Assembly (NCBI GenBank): GCA_963693365.1
Contig: CAVNZM010000003.1
Span: 14,074,001-14,138,000 of the forward strand
Direction of reading: 5' to 3'
Source of the DNA: Amoebidium appalachense
Taxonomy: Eukaryota > Ichthyosporea
DNA length: 64,000 nt
The position numbers were made by a program, and so were the translations under genes. This document shows positions 52,559 through 64,000 of this stretch, piece after piece (positions within the stretch are counted from its first letter, which is position 1; each line of letters starts with the position of its first letter). The notes beneath the pieces are model-generated. The model did no database searches, was not told the origin of the DNA, and was given only the letters and a program-made list of their open reading frames with translations.

Positions 52559-53557
52559 AACACACACAGTGGGTGCAATTTATCTGTCTGTGCTAAACAT
52601 GCACCCGGGTGAACGTGTCAAGAAGAAGTACACAATGCTGTGGGGTATCACCCCTGGGCCCACCGAACCAAAGTGGCTCAACTCCTACCTTCGCGTGCTT
52701 GTTGACGAGCTGAATGAGCTATATGAGGGAGTACAAATGACCATCACCATGGGCAACTGCTCGAAGTCAGAAGAAACTGTTCGAGCGGCCTTGATGGCTG
52801 TCCAGTGTGACTTACCAGGTATTACAACACCCTGCCTTACATGCCCTACGGACAGACCCCCCCCCCCCCCCCCCCCTTGCACCCTGCCCTTCCCCGTCAT
52901 CTCCTCCTTTCCATCCCATGATGGGGAAATATCCTAGTGACTCTGCCCCCCCTCCCCCCTTTCACCCTTCCCCCTTTCCCTGTCATGCATACATCTATGC
53001 CGTACCGCTGCACCTTTATCACCCCTAACCCATATATCCTCCCCCCTGCCCCCCCCCCCCCCCCCCCCTCCCCCCCCCCCGGGTCCCAGTAGAAGGTGAA
53101 ATACAGCAGGAGCATATGATAACATCCCTCAATCCTCACAGCCCTTCGGAAGACCACACAGTTCCTGGGCCACAAGGCCATTCAAGGGTGCAACACCTGC
53201 TGGTTTTCAGCTGAACGTCATCCCAATTTTCCTGCTGAGCAGTCAATGTCTTGCTACACAGCTAATGGAGCAGATCCAAGGACTCACGAAGAGAGCAAAA
53301 GGTGTGATTGGAGAACCCCCCCCCCCCCCCCCCCCTCTTCCACACACACATTTTTCACACATCTTTACCCCCGTCATACTTCCAAACCCACCATGGGCAG
53401 AAAAAATGGAGTAACTAGAAGGAAACATGCAAGCCGCTGAATGGTGCTGGCTCTCTCACCATAACTCCCATGGTTGTAATTCTTCGGTTTCCTTCTCTTT
53501 GTTTGTCTTTTTGTCTGAGTTGTGTTGGGTGATGAAGTGGTTGTGAGTTTTGTGTGT

Positions 53558-54310
<753 letters not shown>

Positions 54311-56369
54311 CAGAGCAAAAGTGACTAGTTTAAATCATTCTGCCTCGAATACATGCTTGGTCCACTGCATGTAGACACACGTTGGCATTCTGTGGCAAGC
54401 AGCTGTTTGCCAACCTTGTATCACGCTAACCACCACTACGCATACCATACCTGCACATCAGAAAAGCGAACGATTGGCTGAGGGAGCAGACTCGTGACGG
54501 CAGAGAAAGGGTGGCTAAACTGAACGGGCTACGCTATACCGAGTTGTACCGTCTTCCCTACTTTGACATAATCAGGATGGCGGCAATTGACCCAATGCAC
54601 AATATTTTCCTAGGTTTGGTAAGTTTTCCTTCCCCAACCGTGAACTTAGGTTGAAGGGGGCATGTTCATTTTCCAGGATCATAGCTGTATACAGGCGGTC
54701 GACAGGACCACAAATATGTAGAGATCAAGTCGATGAGGTCTATAAGGACGTACACTATGTGCAAGGACTTGGAAAAATTACAATAGTTGCTGCCCTCAAC
54801 TGCAATCTCTTGTTTAGGAACAATGCAACTTCCGTCGGGTAGCCAGATATAGGTTTCAGGCCACACAAACCAGCTCATATAGATCACACATACCACTGTT
54901 GGTTTGAATGAAGTTGATTCAAAGCATAGATTTATGTACTCAGATGTCATCATGAATAATTAGCTATCGTGGTTTTTACTTTCCACGTGCGGACTCAAGG
55001 CCCCCTCTGCAGGTGAAGGACGATATGTATTTGCATATAAATGGCAACGAGGCAACCGGGCGTGCCCCCATGAGCGAGGAAAAAAGGAAAATCTTGGCCC
55101 AGCGGATAGCAAAGCTGGGCACCCTGCTTCCGTCTGACATCGGGCAGCTACCCACTAGCATCACCAGACATGGCAGCACCCTTAGCGGCACCAAAGCAGC
55201 ACAGTGGAAAAACTGGGCTACAGTATACGGACCTGCATGTCTGGAGGGTCTAGTGTCAGACAAGGCATACGAGTGCTCTTTGGTGTGTTCCACTCCTCTC
55301 CCCTGTGGTTTTAACTGCCCACTACGCACGTATCTCACTACCCCTGCGCACATTGTTGCGGTAGTCGATCTCATTCGACCAATTCCTACTATTCCGATAC
55401 CTTTGCCGTTCTCAATAAGCAGAGGTCACCTAAACATGATTAGCCGGGCATTTCCTGGCTTCCCATTATTGTTCACTTTCAATCTTCCCTCCCACAGCGA
55501 CCCCCCCCCCCCCCCTGCACTTTGCGGCTATCTTAGTAAGGGAATTATCACGAGACAGGGGCCGTTTGTGGAAAGGGCTGGATGGGGGGAAGGGGTTGGG
55601 ATGGAATGGGTGGGGTGGGGTGGAAAGGGTGGAGGGGGGTGGGAGGAGGGAGGGTTTGGCTCTGGATTCTTCGAGAGTGGGAAGTACTTACAGATCTGTA
55701 CGGTACTGCAGAAGCTATACTCTGCCGTGGACATCATGATGCGCACCTCGCTCACAATGGAGAGCATCAATGAGTTCGAGACTCTCATCAACGACCACCA
55801 TCATATGTTTTACAAGTTGAACGGCAAATGGGCGGTCTCCGTGAACTACCACATGGCACTGCATATTGCTCGTTGTCTACGAGACTATGGCCCAGGTGAG
55901 GCTTGTGGGTTACTTTGCCTGTTGTGTTGGCCACTCATGTGTGTAGCGCCAGACCTGTGTCTAAATAAATGGGTCATTATTTAATATTTGCGTTGTGGAT
56001 GTCATACAATGGATGCCACAGAAGGAAAGCAAAGGCAGACTTACGACCTCGAATTTATGAAGTTCCTCCTTCTAAACCTTCGGCCATTTCTTACCTTGTA
56101 GCTCCCCCCCCCCCCCCCCCCCCCCCCAATCGGGGCCCTTTCTTTTCGAGCACCTACTCTTTTACGTTTCATCCCCCCCCCCCCCCCCCCTCCCTTTCTA
56201 CCTGCCCCTGTCACAACCCAAACCACACCTTAGCAAACATTCACACACACGTACATTCACACACACAGGCACATGTACACTACCCACCCAGCCCCACACG
56301 CACACCACACGCAACAACACACACATTCACACGGGTGTATGTGCGCGCACACACACGCACACTTGCGCA

Positions 56370-56418
<49 letters not shown>

Positions 56419-56467
56419 ACACACACTCATTCGCGCGCACACACACACACTCACGCACACACACACA

Positions 56468-56520
<53 letters not shown>

Positions 56521-58145
56521 TCACACTCACACTCACACACACATGCGCGCGCACACGCATGCACATCCCCCCCCCCCCCCCCCCCCCCCCCACCTCCCCA
56601 ACGCGACTTTCTTTCAGTTACAGCTCTTTTCTACTGGCATCAACATCTACCAGCTCTAATACTACACATGTCGGGGACTGACCCACTACACACACAGCTT
56701 CGGTGTTTTGGTGCTTCTCGTTTGAGCGAATGAATGGCGAGCTGGGGGATATCCCGCAGAGCGGCCGGCAACCGGAACAGGAGATGCTTTCGCGGTTTAT
56801 TGATCACAGTGTTCGGGCGCAGTATACACTCGATTTGGACACGGACCCAGGTTTGGAGCGACCAAATGATGATACCGTCATTGAAATAGCATCCAGAGCG
56901 AGCAGCACGCTTGAGCAGTATCTTGACATTGATGCGAGGACACACAGTGAGCTTCCCCCTCCCATCGACCTCATCGAGTCAGGGCTCTGCGCTACATCCA
57001 ACATGCAGTTGACGGCAATCGAAGCACAGACCAACTTCCAGCTACAGATATCCAAGGGGGTACATTTTGGCCCACAGATTGGTGGGGCAGTCGAGATGGT
57101 TGATATTGAGAAAGACTTGCGCAAATGGATGGGTGACTTTGCACGCTCGATGTTCGAAGGCACCGATGCAAACTACGTTATCCATCCCACTATAACTAAA
57201 CACCGCATGGCAGACATTCACAACCATCACTTTGGAAGTCTTGCGGATGGACGTACGCTCCGTAGCAGCGTCTGCGCCTCCCTTTTCCCGTCTGATCCTT
57301 CAGGTGGGTTTCAAGTACATAGTTTGGTGTGTCGATTGAAAGGGAAGGACTTGGGAGGTGGGGGTGGGGGTGGTGGGGGGGGGAGGGGGGGTCTCATGCA
57401 GTAGCTTTTGTGAGTGTGGTGTCGGTGTTCTTTTAGGAGAAAGGGGGTGTGACTCGGAGGAGAGGGGGGGTGCAGTGGGGTGTGAGTCTGTGGAAAAGGC
57501 GATGGGAGTGGCCAAAAGTGAAATGTGCTAGAAGTTTGAGATGTTGGTGCTATGCAAAAGGAATGTAGCTTTGGAATGGGAGCTCTTGTGCAGCTGTTTA
57601 GCCTGCCCTCAGCTTGTGTTGTGAAGTGTGCCGGTGCGTGGATGTGGATGGGTATCAATTATGGGATTTTGTGTGGAAGGTTTTGAGCAGGTGCTGTGGC
57701 TGGGGCAGGGGTAGGGGAAGAAAGGTATGCCATGGTTTTTTTGTTTTTTTGTTTTTTTTTTCTTGGAGGGGGGGGAAGGGGGGCAAATAGGCCTACAGAG
57801 AATAGGGGGAAGTGTGGATAGATTGAAACATTAAAAAGGGGATAAGGTGGGGGGAGGGGGGTCGCAAAAGGCGGTCTGCAAGTAGTACTCATTGAACCAA
57901 CGCCATAGCCATATTGCTATTGCGCGCAACCATAAAGCCCCCCCCCCCCCCCCCACCCACTCACCCCCCTCTCCGGCACACATGGTTATATGCATAATAC
58001 TACATCATGTGTATATGTATCACAATACTATGGTATTTAAATGAATTTGTGTATCATCCTATCCATTAAACAAACACATGCACCTCTCGACAAACTTACT
58101 TGATAAAAACACCAATATTAACGGCCCCTGTACATAAAGCCAACA

Positions 58146-59300
<1,155 letters not shown>

Positions 59301-59715
59301 AACCTACAGGTCACTACTTCGGTGTCATCCGGTATTTTTTCCGCGCGGTCATAACGGTGACAGCGCCGATAACAAACAATGACAGCAACGAGCAACAGGT
59401 GTCCCAACATGTGGTTATTCCGATGGCTCGAGTGGATTGGTATGCGCGACCAGCCAGGCAGACGGCAGAAAGCCACCGCATAAGAGCCAGCAACGGGGTC
59501 GACACGAAGAGTGGCATGTATGTTGTAGCCTTGAAAATCCAACATATTAGGTGAGGACCATGTGATCCCTGCGGCGCGTCTCACACGGCGGGCTGCCTTG
59601 ATTGATGTTCCATGGGTGGGAAGACAGCACAAGCATGCATATGCAGTCTTCCTGCCCCGCTAGTTCTAGGTGCAGTGTGGGTGTAAATTCTCTTTCTCCC
59701 CCCCCCCCTCCCCCC

Positions 59716-59746
<31 letters not shown>

Positions 59747-60064
59747 ACACACCAGCAGGTATCCCCATGGTTGCCTGAACCGCAAGCACACCACCCACAA
59801 GGTGGGCGGTGCACATTCACATCTGCACACGTTTCCTAACCCACACGTGCATGTGCACATCCGCAATCACACTGTCACGGTAGAGTCTCAGACGTGCGCG
59901 GGTGCGCACCCACACACACACATGTGCCCCCCCCCCCCCCCCCCCTCCCCCCCCCCCCCCCCCCCCCCCCCCGCCCCTCGCCCAACACACACACAGTGTA
60001 GACATGCATTGCATACGGCTGTGCATACACACAAACACTGGCGCCCGGCTATGCACACAATCAC

Positions 60065-60989
60065 TGTTGTAATACGTAGTATTTACATATGGTAAGATCT
60101 TCTCAGTTTGTGTTATGTTTCAGTTCATATGCTTAGTGTAAATGCCACAATCCTATTATGTAAAGTGTAGCATCGATCTCCGATATGCTTGTATACTTGT
60201 AATCGTGTTGTATCGGCTTTAATCGTGTGTTGTAATATCGATTAGAATATTTATATGTGTGTACACGGATCCACCCACTCAGGGAGAGACGTGTACATGT
60301 TCGTGTGTACATAAATATCTCTGGTTATAGTTATGCTATTACTATCTTGTTTGTTGATCTGTGCTCTCTTTTCCTTCCTCTTTCTCCTTCCTTATTTTCT
60401 TTTCTTTCTCTCCTTGTCTTCATGTGTATAATCGTATTTCTTTTCTACTAATATATGTTAGGTAGATTTGTGTTACTTAATACGTGTTCATTGGACGGTA
60501 ACACACTTAGGCTACACTTAGAATAGCATGTGTGTTTAGACTTCATTAATTTACTTTAGTTTTCATGTGTTGCCGGGCTTTAACCAATCATCAAGGTTAA
60601 GTGTGATATGTCTGAGTCTTTGCAGTATGTCATAGGTTAGAACTTCCTTGATGATGACACGAGTTGACCTTAACTAGTGTCTGTGTCCTATCGTGTACGT
60701 CTCCGCGTACCGGATCTCTCTGAAAGCAATTGGTTCTTAGTGATTGGTTTCTATTAGAGATAGATCTGATTTCCGACTGGTCGGAAATCATGTATGGATT
60801 GGACTTAGAGGAATTTCAGGTATTTATTCGAAGATCAGAATAAATTCAGTTCAGTCGTGTCTAAACATTGATGTCTGTTGTGTACACTGCTCCGATCGTT
60901 CCGTGTTTTGTTGTTGTGTGTGTCTGTGGTGTTTTCACACTGCACCACTGTGTCTCTGCTTCCATCCCAAATACTTATACAATTTAACA
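60065..60989 (+). mobile_element. solo LTR of a copia-type family
   Basis: Starts TGTTGTAATACG, resembling the start of the copia LTR at 2070, and ends AATTTAACA. It is 925 bp, close to the 907-921 bp of that family, and its distal end shows the same layout (GTGTTTT...CAC...CTGTG.(A/T)CTC). The five-base duplication ATCAC flanks it (60060-60064 and 60990-60994). It has no internal region. It sits in the last intron of the TNP2-like gene, sense orientation. Confidence 0.88.
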
Positions 60990-61053
60990 ATCACGTACCA
61001 TTAGCACATTTTCTGGCAGGGAAGGGTTGTTTGTGGTGGGACCAGTGTCCTAA

Positions 61054-61733
61054 TTGTCATTTTGAACTCTGTGCTTGGGTAGACCAAATATTTCTTTAGT
61101 TTCAAGTTTCTTTTGAATCTTTTTTTAGAACCCCCATTGCGTACGTAGCACGCGGGCGGAGGGGGGAGTTCCTATTTGGGGGGGGGGGGGGGGGGGGTTG
61201 GGCATCATGTTTCCTAGCGGAGGATTTGGGAGGGGAAGGACAGGGTGTGTGTGTGTGGGGGGGGTTAAAATGTAGAGGAATTCACAGGGATGTTTTGCCA
61301 AAAAATACACTATAGCTGCCGGAGGTAGATCTTATTTGAGTTCTCAGTGTGGGCCTGGGTCACACTCGGCTAATAATAGCTCTTGATTCCAATTATGTCT
61401 GATTAATTAGCAAAAGACATTGCTGTTAGCCGTGCTTTGTTGCTGCCGGCAGATGTGCTTTTCAGCACAAGTTTTATACTATTTCAATAAATTATGGCCG
61501 CAAATGCAAAGTCATTATGACCTCGGCCATTGAACATGTGCACATTTGGTTCACAAACGCCACTTCATGACACATGAAAAATGTTAGAAAGTCAGTCATC
61601 GACAAAACATATACAGGTCTAGGGGACCGGGGATATTGATAATTATAATTATTGCAGGAAATGATACAAATCGATCATAAAGCAAGTGCTATTATTTTGC
61701 CTGTAAAAATTGTGTGTGGGAGTGTGGGTGCAC

Positions 61734-61803
<70 letters not shown>

Positions 61804-61830
61804 CGGGGGGGGGGGGGGGGGGGGGGGGAA
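61054..61830. other. 3' flank of TNP2-like gene
   Basis: G run at 61179-61197. A candidate polyadenylation signal AATAAA lies at 61487-61492, about 430 bp after the stop. (GT)n at 61736-61800 and a G run at 61804-61828. No gene. Confidence 0.5.
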
Positions 61831-62060
61831 GTAATGCTGCTAGTGCTACTATCAATTACTCCATTAATGGTGGAAGTGACACCGTTGCTTTCACATGACA
61901 TGGGTTGCCTACACCCTGAGTCCAACCAACGGCATTGCACTCACCATTACTGTCATCATTGGACACACCCCAACGGTAAAGCAACGGCGCCAGTAAGGCT
62001 GCAAGCAACGGGAAACGTACTAGCAACGCTGTAAGCAACGGTATCGCTTACACCAATCAT
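61831..62060. repeat. second GCAACG-type degenerate repeat block
   Basis: GCAACGG, GTAAAGCAACGG, GCAAGCAACG and GTAAGCAACGGT recur between 61930 and 62045, like the block at 41900-42310. Confidence 0.6.
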
Positions 62061-62194
62061 GTATACCTGTGATACATACACGTATGCACATTATCTACAG
62101 CATCGTGACACGACACAACCCACTTGGAAAAACTTTACAACAACAGGACAATCGTGTCTTACCGACTTGGTAAATACAAAACATGGGCGGGTGG

Positions 62195-62355
62195 AGACCG
62201 TCAAGGGGAGGGGGAGGGGGGAGGGGGGAGGGGGGATTTCACAGAGTTCAAAAGCTTTGAGAGAGAGGCACGGGAGGGAGAGAGAAAGGGGGGGGGGGGG
62301 GGGGGGGGGGGGGGGAGGAAGAGAGATCTAGAGCGAGAGCGAGAGAAAGGGAGGG
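62195..62355. repeat. G-rich and (GA)n low-complexity block
   Basis: G runs with GA interruptions, main run at 62289-62315. Confidence 0.85.
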
Positions 62356-62365
62356 GGACTACAAT

Positions 62366-62440
62366 TGGGGGCGCGGCACCCCGTGAATGGTGACGTCACA
62401 GGTGTGACGTCACATTCACGCGGTCCCGCAGCCCCCAAAA
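62366..62440. promoter_or_regulatory. imperfect palindrome with two CRE octamers
   Basis: TGACGTCA occurs at 62391-62398 and 62405-62412. They sit in the centre of an inverted repeat whose arms extend outward through GTGAAT/ATTCAC to GGGGGC.GCGG/CCGC.GCCCCC. TGACGTCA is the consensus site of CREB/ATF bZIP factors; use here is inferred. Confidence 0.6.
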
Positions 62441-63178
62441 TATGGCATAAGTGGATATGAGATGTGTGATATCTGTGTATATCGCGATATGGGATATGAG
62501 ATATGGGTGGATATATGTACAGGAGCACGTGCACACACTGTGTGTGTGTGTGTAAAACACGTGCAGCGCACGTGATTGTAATTAAATAATTAAAGAGAGA
62601 GAGGGCGGAACACGTGTACGCGTACGTGTACGCGTACATGTGGTGCGCACACGTACAGGTGCTGCGGATCGAAGGAATGCGAAATGATTCTGAATTCAGG
62701 CGAAAACTGACCAATGGAAATAGCCGCCCAATGGGAATTAGGAGGCGAAAAAGCAAATTTGCCGGAAAACTGACCAATCAGAACCGCAGCCCCCAAAGAT
62801 ATGGCATAAGTGGATGTGAGGTGTGTGATATCTGTGTACACACATCGCGATATGGGATATGAGATATGGGTGGATATATGTACAGGAGCACGTGCACACA
62901 CTGTGTGTGTAAAACACGTGCAGCGCACGTGAATTTAACTAAATAATTAAAGAGAGAGAGGGCGCGCCGCGTGGACGCGTACGTGTACGCGTACATGTGG
63001 TGCGCACACGTACAGGTGCTGCGGATCGAAGGAATGCGAGAATTCTGAATTCCGACGAAAACTGACCAATGGGAATTCGAATCCTGAATTCAATGGGAAA
63101 TTGACCAATGGAAATAGCCACCCAATGGGAATTAGGAGGCGAAAAAGCAAATTTGCCGGAAAACTGACCAATCAGAGC
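62427..63178 (+). repeat. 358-bp tandem duplication with CCAAT boxes
   Basis: Copy 1 starts CGCAGCCCCCAAA at 62427 and copy 2 at 62785. Both carry GATATGGGATATGAGATATG, an ATTAAAGAGAGAGAGGGCG segment, GTACGCGTAC palindromes and AAACTGACCAAT boxes. Copy 2 has an extra 37 bp or so with one more box. Eight plus-strand CCAAT motifs occur between 62700 and 63225, ending about 290 bp upstream of the next ATG. Confidence 0.9.
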
Positions 63179-63513
63179 GCGTAAACCGAAATCTGTACAT
63201 TCCATCCCGAAACTGACCAATAGGACCGCGAATGGCTCATTGTTTTTGGTAAACAGAGGCGGCCGGCCGGCGGCGACCAGACACACGCACAGACTTATTG
63301 TTTTTGCGTACTGCTTCGTGAGATTTGGAGAGATTTTTGCTTTTGAGATTTCACTGGGCTTTGAGATTTAATAGACACAGGCACAGAGACGTTATTTTGC
63401 ATACTGTTCTTTATTGAGGCGTTGCTCTGGCACAGCCAGGCTAGCAACCATTGATTAAATTGATACTTGAGATTTATAAGATTACAGTCTGAGATCTAAG
63501 GTTACCATTCAAG

Positions 63514-64000
63514 ATGTTCAGCGAGAGCCAGGAAGAGTTTGAAGATGATCTGTTGCGGGCACTGGATGCCGACCCGCAGCAGGTCCTGCAGGCCCACCCC
63601 TTCCTGCAGGCCATGTTGGCCCCACCACCCCCACCCCAACCCCTCCCCGGCCTCCCCCCCGCCCCCGCCCCCATCAACCACCCCGATGACCCCCAGATCA
63701 TTGCCATGCCGGCCGAGGGCAACTGGCGGCTGCGTTCCCGTGTAGATGACATGCAGGCACGGGGGTTGGGTGTACGCGGCCACACCCTCGAGTACCAACC
63801 CCTGCGCACCCTTGACGTGACTGAGTACCCCCCAGTTTTTTGCAGCCATGCTGTTCGATGCCATGGCCCGTGCAGATGTGCAGGCGGGGGACATGCTGAT
63901 TGTGCGTATCATCAGCCTGCACGTGCAGGCCAACGGTGTGGACAACCAGGTGGGGGATGATGGCAAACCCAACGCCGACGTGACCAACCGCCGTGTGTTT
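63514..64000 (+). CDS. unknown protein, partial at window end, one frame break
   Basis: ATG at 63514 opens MFSESQEEFEDDLLRALDAD, then a Pro-rich segment (about residues 30-55) and QARGLGVRGHTLEYQPLRTL. At the C6 run 63828-63833 the coding signal moves to another frame, which continues FFAAMLFDAMARADVQAGDM and IIISLHV-like hydrophobic sequence to the window edge. Either a homopolymer indel or a very unusual junction explains this; the following TTTTTTGCAG resembles an acceptor but the implied intron would be only about 20 bases. I do not recognise the family. The CCAAT-rich tandem repeat upstream looks like its promoter region. Confidence 0.55.

Overview
The window is nuclear DNA of a eukaryote. 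Genes are split by GT-AG introns, several acceptors have CTAAC/TACTAAC-like branch sites, and the intergenic and intronic DNA is loaded with poly-C/poly-G runs, (AC)n and (CT)n. The gene set is a VHL-box KLHDC2-like kelch protein, a THAP-domain P-type transposon, a TNP2/CACTA-like transposase and Ty1/copia and Ty3/gypsy retrotransposons. This suggests an opisthokont, either an invertebrate or a unicellular relative of animals, but the species cannot be fixed from sequence alone.

Layout. 1-1910: repeat-rich flank. 1911-12919: a Ty3/gypsy element (190-bp LTRs, TACA duplication) with a copia-type element (2070-6286) inserted inside its 5' LTR, flanked by a TCAGA duplication. 12920-17000: polypyrimidine and C-run minisatellites. 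17054-20770: broken zinc-finger/SWIM-like ORFs, possibly a decayed transposase. 20815-21650: an ORF resembling the end of a LINE ORF2, followed by a 187-bp near-perfect hairpin. 22385-26222: a P-element-like transposon with CACGGCCCTCTG inverted ends, a CTATCAT target duplication and a minus-strand THAP transposase lacking most of its catalytic core. 26826-36583: a nine-exon, apparently intact KLHDC2-like gene (about 445 aa). 36584-40400: non-coding repeats. 40403-41840: a minus-strand FAD/NAD(P)-type oxidoreductase, frameshifted and lacking its N-terminus. 42732-44368: a clean four-exon minus-strand gene of unknown function (274 aa). 45604-61053: a 13-exon TNP2-like transposase gene with one in-frame stop and one frameshift, and a copia-type solo LTR in its last intron. 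61054-63500: degenerate GTAAGCAACG repeats, a double-CRE palindrome and a tandem CCAAT-rich repeat leading into a gene cut off by the window end (63514-64000).

The exon models were built by requiring splice sites, reading phase and protein-family continuity to agree. The kelch, TNP2 and four-exon models close in phase from end to end, which is strong internal support. Many coding breaks sit in homopolymers (T6, T8, C6, A-rich runs), so decay and consensus-sequence error cannot be told apart here. A recurring pattern is that sense-strand poly-C starts a few bases after many 5' splice sites and (AC)n ends at many 3' splice sites.
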